Positions 1-6,153 of a stretch of DNA of 14,638 nt are shown here, one piece after another. Origin of the DNA: DASRPD01 sp035646535 (GTDB taxonomy: Bacteria > Actinomycetota > Acidimicrobiia > IMCC26256 > JANYLB01). A model generated the notes under the pieces. That model was not told the origin of the DNA. It did not search any database and saw only the letters and a program-made list of their open reading frames with translations. The position numbers and the translations under genes were made by a program. The stretch covers positions 1 through 14,638 of the forward strand of contig DASRPD010000124.1 in NCBI GenBank assembly GCA_035646535.1, given 5' to 3'. Numbering within the stretch: position 1 is the first letter of the stretch; every line of letters begins with the position of its first letter.

Positions 1-1011
1 GACCGCCCCTGGCTGTTGGTGGTCGGGCTCGTCAACCCGCACGACGTCATGTGGTTTCCGATGGACCAGCCCGACTACCAGGCCGCGCACCCCGATGACG
101 TCGCCCTCGTCCGCAGCATCCTCGACCTCGTGCAGTGGAAGGAGAGCGAGTCGGTTCCCGCCTTCACCGAGCCGTACGACTCGGTGTTCGACACGCTCCC
201 CCCGAACTTCGACGACGACCTGTTCACCAAGCCGGCGGTGCAGCGCCAGTGGCTCGACGAGCAGCAGCATTCGCTGTACGGCTACATGGACCCGACCGAC
301 GAGGTCGCGTGGCTCCGCCATCTCGATTACTACTGGCGCCTCCATCAGGAGGCGGACCGCAACCTCGGCGTCGTGCTCGACGCCCTCGACGCGTCGGGCG
401 CGGCCGACGACACCGCAGTGATCTTCACCGCGGACCACGGCGACATGTGCGGATCGCACGGGCTGCGCAGCAAGGGCCCGTTCGTCTACGACGAGATCAT
501 GCGGGTCCCGCTCTACGCCCGCGTCCCCGGTGTCACGACGCCCGGCACGGTGACCGATGCGCTCGCGTCGCACGTCGACCTGGCCCACACGGTGTGCGCG
601 ATCGCCGGGCTCGCTGATCCGCCGGTTGCCGGCGTCGATCTGTCACCCGTGCTCGAGGAACCCTCGGCGAGCGTTCGCGACGCGGTGCTGTTCGCCCAGG
701 ACCAGGCGTGGTACGAGAGCTGCATCCACCTGCGCTACGCCATCCGGGGTCTGTTCGACGGCCGTCACAAGTACGCCCGGTACTACGGAGTCGGCGGTTC
801 GTTCACCCAGAGCGGTCAGCCGTGGAAGACGCCGAAGCGCTACGACGTCGACGCCCCGTTCGAGGACCACGACCACGAGCTGTACGACCTCCAGGAGGAC
901 CCGCACGAGCTCGTCAACCTGGCCAACGATCGAGGCCGGCGCGCCGAGCTGCGTGACTGGTTCGAGCGCCTGCGAGAGGCCGAGGCGGACGAGTTCGCGC
1001 CCCTTGTCTGA
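1..1011 (+). CDS. Sulfatase (arylsulfatase/choline-sulfatase superfamily), 5'-truncated
   Basis: Hydrolase of the formylglycine-dependent sulfatase family, cleaving a sulfate ester of unknown substrate. The reading frame is open from base 1 and begins inside the protein with DRPWLLVVGLVNPHD, a typical mid-sulfatase strand carrying a conserved His-Asp. The metal-binding segment TADHGDMCGSHG (about 427-462) is followed by the usual SKGPFVYDEIMRVP, whose Lys normally contacts the sulfate. The C-terminal signature ELYDLQEDPHELVNLA (about 880-927) is also typical. The catalytic Cys/Ser of the C/S-x-P-x-R motif and any signal peptide lie upstream of the window, so activity and location cannot be judged. 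A TTG at 16 is not the true start because the family sequence continues above it. The gene ends 23 bases from the convergent P450 stop. Family sure; substrate unknown. Confidence 0.9.
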   Translation, partial: DRPWLLVVGLVNPHDVMWFPMDQPDYQAAHPDDVALVRSILDLVQWKESESVPAFTEPYDSVFDTLPPNFDDDLFTKPAVQRQWLDEQQHSLYGYMDPTDEVAWLRHLDYYWRLHQEADRNLGVVLDALDASGAADDTAVIFTADHGDMCGSHGLRSKGPFVYDEIMRVPLYARVPGVTTPGTVTDALASHVDLAHTVCAIAGLADPPVAGVDLSPVLEEPSASVRDAVLFAQDQAWYESCIHLRYAIRGLFDGRHKYARYYGVGGSFTQSGQPWKTPKRYDVDAPFEDHDHELYDLQEDPHELVNLANDRGRRAELRDWFERLREAEADEFAPLV

Positions 1012-1034
1012 CCGCCCCCGTTCTGGAGACGGCG

Positions 1035-2279
1035 TCAGGACAGGGTGACGGAAAGACGGTCCAGCCCGCGCAGGACGAGCCGGCCGTTCCACGCCGGGGG
1101 CGCGCCAGGATCGGCGAGGCGGATCGCCGGGAATCGACGCACGAGCGCGGGAACCGCGGCTCGGGCCTCGATCCGGGCGAGCGCGGCACCCAGGCAGTGG
1201 TGCACACCGCTGCCGAACGACACGTGCTGCGCGGCGCCGTCTCGGCCGAGGTCGAGCTCATCCGCGGTGGGACCCCAGAACGCGGTGTCGCGGTTCGCCG
1301 AACCGAGACAGGTCCACAGGAACTGGCCCGCCTCGATGGTCGAGCCGTCGACGTCGAGCGGCGCGGTCGTGATCCGGCGCGAGAACTGGACCGGACTGTC
1401 GTAGCGCAACAGCTCCTCGACCGCGTTCTCTTCCAGCTCGGCCTCGGCGCGCAGCCGAGCGAGCTGGTCGGGATTGGCCAGCAACGCGAGCGTCCCGTTG
1501 CCGATCAGGTTCACGGTTGTCTCGTGGCCGGCGAGGTAGAGCAGCACGACCTGGGTGACGAGCTCGTCTTCGGTGAGGACATCGCCCGAGTCCTCCGCGG
1601 CGGTGAGCTTGGTGAGGAGATCGTCGGCGGGTTCGCGACGCTTGTGTTCGATCGCGGCGCGGACGTGGTCGACCATGTGCACCGACGCGTCGAGCGCGGC
1701 GCGGGCCTCGTCGTCGGTGAGGATCGGATCGAGGGTCTTCACCATCGCGTGTGACCAGTCGCGAAGTTGGGCCCGATCCGTGTCCGGCATGCCGAGCATC
1801 TCGGAGATGACCGTGAACGGCAGCGGGAACGCGAGGTCCGCGATGACGTCGGCGTCTCCACCGCGCGCGGCCATCGTGTCCAGGGCGTCTTCCACCAGTG
1901 CCTCGACGTGCGGGACCAGCGCGCGCACCATCGCCGGGTTGAACGCCTTGGCGACCAGTCGTCGGAGGCGGTCGTGATCGGGTGGGTCGAGATCGAGCAT
2001 CGAGCGGTTGCGCATCTCGGTGGCATCGCCGCCCAGGGCCTCGAGCTGAGCCTCAGCAGCTCGTCGGAGATCGTCGGGCTCGACGTTGTGCTCCTCGACC
2101 GACAGGGTCGGGTCTCGCAGCACTTGGAGCACCGCGTCATGGCCGAACACGATCCAGCCACCGAAGTCACTGGGCTGCACCACTCCGCCGGCGCGCGCGG
2201 CCGCGTCGTGCTCGTACGGGTCGGCGAAGAAGCCCGGCTCGAAGGGATCGAGCTGGGTCGGGAGGCCGACCTTGGTCAC
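1035..2279 (-). CDS. Cytochrome P450 (bacterial soluble class)
   Basis: Haem-thiolate monooxygenase of 414 residues, normal for a soluble bacterial P450; no membrane anchor, so cytoplasmic. Visible motifs in order: I-helix oxygen-activation AGHETT (residues 250-255), K-helix ExxR as E289-x-x-R292, and the haem loop FGSGVHHCLG (355-364) with axial ligand Cys362. The FWGPTADELDLGR stretch before the haem loop is also typical. Overall it looks like the CYP107/CYP105-like actinobacterial group, but the substrate cannot be read from sequence. No ferredoxin or ferredoxin reductase gene is adjacent, so redox partners must come from elsewhere. The start is GTG at 2279, with no Shine-Dalgarno sequence; a TACGCT box lies 7 bases upstream, fitting a leaderless transcript. 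It is divergent from the SMP-30 family gene, with only 41 bases between the two starts. Confidence 0.95.
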   Translation of the reverse strand: MTKVGLPTQLDPFEPGFFADPYEHDAAARAGGVVQPSDFGGWIVFGHDAVLQVLRDPTLSVEEHNVEPDDLRRAAEAQLEALGGDATEMRNRSMLDLDPPDHDRLRRLVAKAFNPAMVRALVPHVEALVEDALDTMAARGGDADVIADLAFPLPFTVISEMLGMPDTDRAQLRDWSHAMVKTLDPILTDDEARAALDASVHMVDHVRAAIEHKRREPADDLLTKLTAAEDSGDVLTEDELVTQVVLLYLAGHETTVNLIGNGTLALLANPDQLARLRAEAELEENAVEELLRYDSPVQFSRRITTAPLDVDGSTIEAGQFLWTCLGSANRDTAFWGPTADELDLGRDGAAQHVSFGSGVHHCLGAALARIEARAAVPALVRRFPAIRLADPGAPPAWNGRLVLRGLDRLSVTLS

Positions 2280-2320
2280 GACACCAAGCGTAGGTCGGTA
2301 TCTCTCGCTACCCTGCCGAC
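2280..2320. promoter_or_regulatory. Divergent leaderless-type promoter region, P450 / SMP-30 gene
   Basis: This 41-base gap separates two divergent GTG starts. On the minus strand TACGCT (complement of 2287-2292) ends 7 bases before the P450 GTG. On the plus strand TACCCT (2309-2314) ends 6 bases before the SMP-30 gene GTG. Both match TANNNT and neither gene has a Shine-Dalgarno sequence, so transcription probably starts at or next to each start codon. No good -35 hexamer is visible for either. The two promoters must overlap, so their activities may interfere or be co-regulated. Confidence 0.5.
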
Positions 2321-3178
2321 GTGTTCGACGTCACCACGACCACCGTCCTCGATGGTCTCCGGTTCCCGGAAGGCCCGCGCTGGCACGACGGACGCTTGTG
2401 GTTCTCGGACCAGCACGATGGCCGCGTCATTGCCCTGGCCCCCGACGGGAGCACCGAGACGATCGTCGACGTGCCCGAAGGACCATCGGGCCTGGGATGG
2501 ACGCCCGACGGAGACCTGCTCGTGGTGTCGATGCGAGACCGGCGGCTGCTGCGACTCGACCGCGGCGGCGGTCTCGCCGAGGTGGCCGACCTCGGGTCGA
2601 TCGCGACGTTCCACTGCAACGACATGGTCGTCGACTCGGTGGGCCGCGCCTACGTCGGCAACTTCGGCTTCGATCTCGACGCCGGCGACCCCTTCGCACC
2701 CACGGCGCTCGCCCGGGTCGATCCCGATGGCGCGGTGAGCGTCGCCGCGGACGACCTCGCGTTCCCCAACGGCACCGTCATCACCCCCGACGGCGGAACA
2801 TTGATCATCGGGGAGTCGTTCGCCGCCCGGCTCAGCGCGTTCACGGTGCAGTCCGACGGCTCGCTCACCGACCGGCGCACCTGGGCCACCGTCGAGGGTG
2901 CCGCGCCCGACGGCTGTTGTCTCGACGCTGACGGCGCGATCTGGATGGCCGACGCCATCGGCCGCCGGGTCGTGCGCGTGCTCGAGGGCGGCGAGATCAC
3001 CGATACGGTCGCCGTCAGCGAACCCAACGGGGCCTTCGCGTGCATGCTCGGCGGTGACGACCGGCGAAGCCTGTACATCTGCACCGCGCCGTCGAGCTCG
3101 CCGTCGGACACCGAATCAGCCCGCGGCGGCCGTATCGAGTCCGTGCGCGTCGAGGTGCCGGGTGCCGGACTCCCCTGA
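2321..3178 (+). CDS. SMP-30/gluconolactonase/LRE family hydrolase
   Basis: Six-bladed beta-propeller metal-dependent hydrolase of 285 residues, most likely a lactonase opening a sugar or other lactone in the cytoplasm; no signal peptide is seen. The family opening FPEGPRW carries Glu17. N100 (in HCND), N150 (in FPNG) and D197 (in PDGCCLD) sit where the human SMP30 metal ligands E18, N103, N154 and D204 are found, so the metal site looks intact. Repeated blade patterns of the DG-x-L/I-W/V type recur through the protein. The GTG start at 2321 puts FPEGPRW at the usual distance from the N-terminus and follows TACCCT by 6 bases. The 3' end overlaps the sirtuin gene by 17 bases, so the two are probably one transcript. 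Substrate unknown; the neighbouring P450 could be functionally linked but this is speculative. Confidence 0.9.
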   Translation: MFDVTTTTVLDGLRFPEGPRWHDGRLWFSDQHDGRVIALAPDGSTETIVDVPEGPSGLGWTPDGDLLVVSMRDRRLLRLDRGGGLAEVADLGSIATFHCNDMVVDSVGRAYVGNFGFDLDAGDPFAPTALARVDPDGAVSVAADDLAFPNGTVITPDGGTLIIGESFAARLSAFTVQSDGSLTDRRTWATVEGAAPDGCCLDADGAIWMADAIGRRVVRVLEGGEITDTVAVSEPNGAFACMLGGDDRRSLYICTAPSSSPSDTESARGGRIESVRVEVPGAGLP

Positions 3179-3953
3179 CAACGGGCACGAGGCGCCGCTC
3201 GACACGCCGCTCGAACCGCTCGCCGCGTGGGTGCGTGACGCCCGCTCGATCGTCGTGCTCACCGGTGCGGGCATCTCGACCGAATCCGGCATCCCGGATT
3301 TTCGTGGTCCGAACGGCGTGTGGACCAAGAACCCCGCGGCCGAGAAGACCGCGACGCTGTCGCACTACCTCGCGGATGCCTCCGTGCGCGAGCTGGCGTG
3401 GCGCAACCGAATGGACTCGCCCGTGTGGCGCGCGGATCCGAACGCGGGTCATGAGGCGGTCGCGACGCTCGAACGCAAGGCCGCGCTCTCGCTGGTCGTG
3501 ACCCAGAACATCGACGGGCTGCACCACGCGGCCGGGAGCTCACCCGAGCTCGTCGTCGAGATCCACGGCAACGTGCGCGAGGCCAAGTGCACCGAGTGTG
3601 ATTGGCGCGGCCCGATGCAGGAGACCCTCGACCGGGTCCGCGCCGGAGACCCGGACCCGGCGTGTCTCGCCTGCGGGGGCATCCTCAAGTCGGCCACGAT
3701 CAGCTTCGGCGAGAACCTGGTGGTCGAGGATCTGGAGCGCTCCCAGCGGGGCGCGGCGGAGTGCGACCTGTTCCTCGCGCTCGGCACGTCGCTCGGGGTG
3801 TACCCCGCCGCGGCGCTGCCCGAGATCGCGCTGCGGGCGGGCGCCCGGCTCGTCGTCATGAACGCGGAGCCGACTCCGTTCGACGCGGTCGCCGACGCGG
3901 TGGTCCGCGAACCGCTCGGCCGGGCGCTCACCACGCTCGTCGACCGGCTCTGA
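3162..3953 (+). CDS. Sir2-family NAD-dependent protein deacylase (sirtuin)
   Basis: NAD-dependent removal of acyl groups from protein lysines, releasing nicotinamide and O-acyl-ADP-ribose; cytoplasmic. The 263-residue protein has the whole core: GAGIS (35-39) continuing into ESGIPDFRG, NAD/ribose motif TQNID (114-118), catalytic His135 in HGN, a structural zinc site from C143/C146 and C168/C171, GTS (208-210) and NAEPTP (234-239). DFRGPNGVWT resembles the SIRT6-like GVWT loop, and I do not see the Tyr/Arg pair of the CobB/SIRT5 desuccinylase class, so simple deacylation of acetyl or longer chains is likelier. I chose the GTG at 3162: a GAGG at 3152-3155 sits 6 bases upstream, and it leaves a short N-terminal extension before the Rossmann fold. 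The start lies inside the SMP-30 gene, which implies translational coupling. A partner acetyltransferase or acyl-CoA synthetase is not nearby. Confidence 0.92.
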   Translation: MPDSPDNGHEAPLDTPLEPLAAWVRDARSIVVLTGAGISTESGIPDFRGPNGVWTKNPAAEKTATLSHYLADASVRELAWRNRMDSPVWRADPNAGHEAVATLERKAALSLVVTQNIDGLHHAAGSSPELVVEIHGNVREAKCTECDWRGPMQETLDRVRAGDPDPACLACGGILKSATISFGENLVVEDLERSQRGAAECDLFLALGTSLGVYPAAALPEIALRAGARLVVMNAEPTPFDAVADAVVREPLGRALTTLVDRL

Positions 3954-3962
3954 TCGGTTCCT

Positions 3963-4013
3963 CCCACCCCGGGCCGCGCGCCCCCGTCTGGGCCGGATTC
4001 TCGTCCGGGTGGG
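3963..4013 (+). terminator. Possible hairpin downstream of the sirtuin gene
   Basis: Bases 3963-3972 can pair with 4005-4013 in a 9-bp GC-rich stem with one bulged C (3970), closing a long loop (about 32 bases) that can fold further through two GGCC boxes. There is no T-run. The placement just after the sirtuin stop and before a separate promoter fits a transcription end, but the long loop makes this weak. Confidence 0.3.
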
Positions 4014-4065
4014 GGCCCATGGGGCGCGTCACCGTGCCAGGGCAGGAGGCAGGGAGGCCAGACGG

Positions 4066-4094
4066 TTGGGAATATCTGACCTGGGCGATAGCCT
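4066..4094 (+). promoter_or_regulatory. Sigma-70-type promoter for the rhodanese-MoeB gene
   Basis: A -35 element TTGGGA (4066-4071) and a -10 element TAGCCT (4089-4094) are separated by exactly 17 bases, the standard spacing for the housekeeping sigma factor. Transcription would start near 4101, giving a 5' leader of about 55 bases that contains the tandem repeats. This is the clearest two-box promoter in the window. Confidence 0.55.
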
Positions 4095-4096
4095 TT

Positions 4097-4133
4097 CAAC
4101 CGTTCGACCAACCGTTCGATCAACTCGTTCGAC
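4097..4133 (+). repeat. Three tandem 12-13 bp repeats in the leader of the rhodanese-MoeB gene
   Basis: Units are CAACCGTTCGAC (4097-4108), CAACCGTTCGAT (4109-4120) and CAACTCGTTCGAC (4121-4133). They cover the predicted transcription start and the first half of the untranslated leader. Each unit contains TTCGA, nearly its own reverse complement, so a protein-binding array or simple slippage product are both possible. Confidence 0.8.
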
Positions 4134-4155
4134 TCGCCCGCCGAAGGACTACCCG

Positions 4156-5340
4156 ATGCCGAGCTTCCGTGAGCTGCTCGCCGCCACCAAGGCGAACATC
4201 GCCGAGGTCGACCCCGAGGCGGCCGAGGCGCGTCTCGGCGACGCCGTGTTCCTCGACGTGCGCGAACAGGACGAGTACGACGCGGGCACACTGCCCGGCT
4301 CGATCCACATCGCCCGGGGTCACCTCGAGAGCCAGATCGAGTCCCGCATCCCCGGTCGGGACACGCCCATCGTCGTCTACTGCGCCGGTGGTGTGCGGTC
4401 CGCGTTCGCGGCCGAGACGCTCGGCCGGCTCGGCTATTCCGACATCGTCTCCATGGTCGGCGGCTTCGGTCGCTGGAAGAACGAAGACCGGCCGTGGCAG
4501 ACGCCCCAGACCCTGAGCCCCGAACAGCGTGACCGCTACAAGCGCCACATCCTGTTGCCCGAGGTCGGCGAGGCCGGCCAGCAGAGGCTGCTCGAGTCCA
4601 AGGTGCTGCTCCTCGGCGCGGGCGGGCTCGGTTCTCCGGCCGCGCTCTATCTCGCGGCCGCGGGGGTCGGCACGCTCGGTATCGTCGACATGGACGTCGT
4701 CGACGCGTCGAACCTCCAGCGTCAGATCCTGCACAACCTCGACCGGATCGGCGAGCGCAAGGTCGACTCGGCCAAGAAGACGCTCACGTCCATGAACCCG
4801 GACGTGAACGTCGTCACCCACGACGTGCGTCTCGGCGCCGACAACGTCCTCGACATCATCGGTGGCTATGACGTCGTGCTCGACGGTACCGACAACTTCC
4901 CGACGCGCTACCTCCTCAACGACGCGTCGCTCCTCGAGCGCATCCCGGTCGTGCACGGGTCGATCTTCCGCTTCGAGGGTCAGGTCACCGTGTTCAAGCC
5001 CTACGACGGCCCGTGCTACCGGTGCCTGCTCCCGGAGCCGCCGCCGCCCGAGCTCGCGCCGAGCTGCGCGGAGGCCGGCGTGCTCGGCGTGCTCCCCGGC
5101 ATCGTCGGCTCCATCCAGGCGCTCGAGACGATCAAGCTGCTGTTGGGACTGGGCGACCCGCTCATCGGACGGCTGTTGGCCTACGACGCGCTCGAGGAGA
5201 GCTTCCGCAACTTCAAGCTACGGCGCGACCCCAAGTGCCCGGCGTGTGGCGAAGATGCCGGAGAGCTCGTGATCGCCGAGTACGACGAGCACTGCCTCCC
5301 GCACGCGACCCTCGCCGACGGCACCGCCACCGGTCACTGA
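4156..5340 (+). CDS. moeB: Rhodanese domain + MoeB/ThiF-type E1 adenylyltransferase fusion
   Basis: A 394-residue protein predicted to activate the C-terminus of a small ubiquitin-like sulfur carrier (MoaD/ThiS/CysO type) by adenylation and help convert it to a thiocarboxylate. Residues about 5-115 form a rhodanese domain with active-site Cys76 in the loop CAGGVRS. Residues about 125-375 form the E1 domain: ATP-binding GAGGLG (154-159), NLQRQ, acidic DGTDN with D243 and D246, a Cys304 before EAGVLG, and zinc pairs C287/C290 and C361/C364. In the familiar MoeZ/MOCS3/Uba4 proteins the rhodanese domain is C-terminal; here it is N-terminal. The ATG at 4156 follows GAAGGA (4143-4148) by 7 bases. 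It has its own promoter, is followed by a convergent gene, and no sulfur carrier or MoaE is in the window, so the exact pathway (molybdopterin, thiamine, cysteine or tRNA thiolation) is open. Confidence 0.92.
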   Translation: MPSFRELLAATKANIAEVDPEAAEARLGDAVFLDVREQDEYDAGTLPGSIHIARGHLESQIESRIPGRDTPIVVYCAGGVRSAFAAETLGRLGYSDIVSMVGGFGRWKNEDRPWQTPQTLSPEQRDRYKRHILLPEVGEAGQQRLLESKVLLLGAGGLGSPAALYLAAAGVGTLGIVDMDVVDASNLQRQILHNLDRIGERKVDSAKKTLTSMNPDVNVVTHDVRLGADNVLDIIGGYDVVLDGTDNFPTRYLLNDASLLERIPVVHGSIFRFEGQVTVFKPYDGPCYRCLLPEPPPPELAPSCAEAGVLGVLPGIVGSIQALETIKLLLGLGDPLIGRLLAYDALEESFRNFKLRRDPKCPACGEDAGELVIAEYDEHCLPHATLADGTATGH

Positions 5341-5389
5341 GTCGAAGCGAACGGCCGGCGGTCGCGGCGTCGACCGAGCGGAACCCGTT

Positions 5390-5408
5390 GCGGGGGTGCA
5401 AGCCCCGC
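5390..5408. terminator. GC hairpin between convergent genes
   Basis: GCGGGG (5390-5395) pairs with CCCCGC (5403-5408) around a 7-base loop. It lies in the 72-base gap between the convergent stops of the rhodanese-MoeB gene and the PlsY-like gene, so it could serve both directions. No T-run follows on either strand; in high-GC actinobacteria such stems often terminate without one. Confidence 0.4.
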
Positions 5409-5412
5409 GTCG

Positions 5413-6048
5413 TCAGTCCTCGAGTTGGGGCGTATCGCGATCGAATACCAGGCGCCAGAGGTACGTGCCCCGATCCGGAGCAGGCGCGTTGCCGGCCAGG
5501 CGCTTCGCGAGCATCGGTACGAGTACCGCCGCGGCCGCAAGTGCTCCGATGCGTCCCTTCCGCGCCGCGAGCACCGGTCCGAGCACGCCGTAGGCGATGA
5601 GGCAGCCAACCGCGCTCTCACCCGCGAGCTTCCCGGCGACGAGACCGGTGAGCAACACCACGGTCCCGGCCGGGTCCTGGACCAGGAACGCACCGAGGGC
5701 GGGTGAGATGCCACGCCCGCCGGCCCCTCCGAGCACCACCGACCAGTTGTGACCCACCACCGCGGCGCCTCCGGCCACCGCGCCCAGCACGGGGCGGTCG
5801 CGTCCGGCCAGCACGGGCCCGACGGCTCCCTTGGCGACCTCGAGGACACCGGCACCCGCGAGCGGCAGGAAGCCGGCAACTCGGTACAGCGACGTCCCGG
5901 ACACCGTGCCGCTGCCCACCGAGCGCAGGTCGACGCCCCGGCTCCGTCGCGCCATGAGGTACGAGAACGGAATCGCGCCCGCAAGGTACCCAGCCACGAT
6001 CACGACGGGGGCGGACAACCGCGTCCGATTTCCGGTTCGTCGACCCAT
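5413..6048 (-). CDS. plsY: PlsY-like glycerol-3-phosphate acyltransferase (divergent member)
   Basis: Integral membrane protein of 211 residues related to PlsY, which transfers an acyl chain from acyl-phosphate to glycerol-3-phosphate in the first step of phospholipid synthesis. Family hallmarks: first helix ending GAIPFSYLM (24-32), GVDLRSVGSG (38-47) and GHNW (99-102). Hydrophobic segments fall near 13-32, 58-80, 85-98, 126-160 and 168-182. Several motifs are altered: the usual GSGNxGATN reads GSGTVSGTS (45-53), the FKGGKG glycine loop reads GAGGRG (108-113), and the C-terminal motif with conserved Glu is not recognisable. It may therefore be a paralogue with another acceptor or donor. The start ATG follows GAGGAG at 5 bases. 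It stands head to head with the DegV/FakB gene, which would supply acyl-phosphate. Family confident; exact reaction less so. Confidence 0.82.
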   Translation of the reverse strand: MGRRTGNRTRLSAPVVIVAGYLAGAIPFSYLMARRSRGVDLRSVGSGTVSGTSLYRVAGFLPLAGAGVLEVAKGAVGPVLAGRDRPVLGAVAGGAAVVGHNWSVVLGGAGGRGISPALGAFLVQDPAGTVVLLTGLVAGKLAGESAVGCLIAYGVLGPVLAARKGRIGALAAAAVLVPMLAKRLAGNAPAPDRGTYLWRLVFDRDTPQLED

Positions 6049-6053
6049 GCCAT

Positions 6054-6093
6054 CTCCTCGTGAGGCGCTCCGGCTCCTCGTGAGGCGCTCCGG
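6054..6093. repeat. Perfect 20-bp tandem duplication carrying the plsY-like ribosome-binding site
   Basis: CTCCTCGTGAGGCGCTCCGG occurs twice without mismatch (6054-6073 and 6074-6093). Read on the minus strand the copy next to the start supplies the GAGGAG Shine-Dalgarno sequence of the PlsY-like gene; the second copy places another GAGGAG 20 bases further upstream. Each copy also holds the small inverted pair CCTC-GT-GAGG. Confidence 0.85.
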
Positions 6094-6126
6094 CCGAAAG
6101 GCGCGCCCGGCGCGCGGATCGGTGCC

Positions 6127-6132
6127 AGGCTA
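6127..6132 (-). promoter_or_regulatory. Candidate -10 box for the plsY-like gene
   Basis: TAGCCT on the minus strand (complement of 6127-6132) is identical to the -10 box of the rhodanese-MoeB promoter. It lies 78 bases upstream of the PlsY-like ATG, so the transcript would carry both copies of the 20-bp repeat in its leader. No convincing -35 is visible, hence the low confidence. Confidence 0.3.
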
Positions 6133-6153
6133 GGTCCCCACGAGGTGGCAGAC

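Noticed and set aside
2898..3161. Upstream extension of the sirtuin frame to 2898
   Set aside because: That part is a shadow of the SMP-30 gene in another frame; the GTG at 3162 has a ribosome-binding site and gives a normal sirtuin length.
3162..3953. Sir2 gene as part of an antiphage defence system (Thoeris-, DSR- or pAgo-like)
   Set aside because: It is a short stand-alone sirtuin with catalytic His and zinc cysteines, i.e. a protein deacylase, and no TIR, SLOG, Argonaute or other defence gene is adjacent.
4009..4155. Upstream extension of the rhodanese-MoeB frame to 4009
   Set aside because: It would cross a well-spaced promoter and the tandem repeats; ATG at 4156 has a Shine-Dalgarno sequence and the rhodanese domain starts right after it.
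4156..5340. E1-like gene as part of a bacterial ubiquitin-like conjugation or CBASS operon
   Set aside because: No E2, JAB peptidase, ubiquitin-like protein or cyclase is near; the fused rhodanese and paired zinc cysteines fit sulfur transfer.
6145..6153. GTG at 6145 as the start of the DegV gene
   Set aside because: The GAGG at 6142-6145 overlaps it and suits the ATG at 6154 (8-base spacing); no -10 box lies at leaderless distance from 6145.
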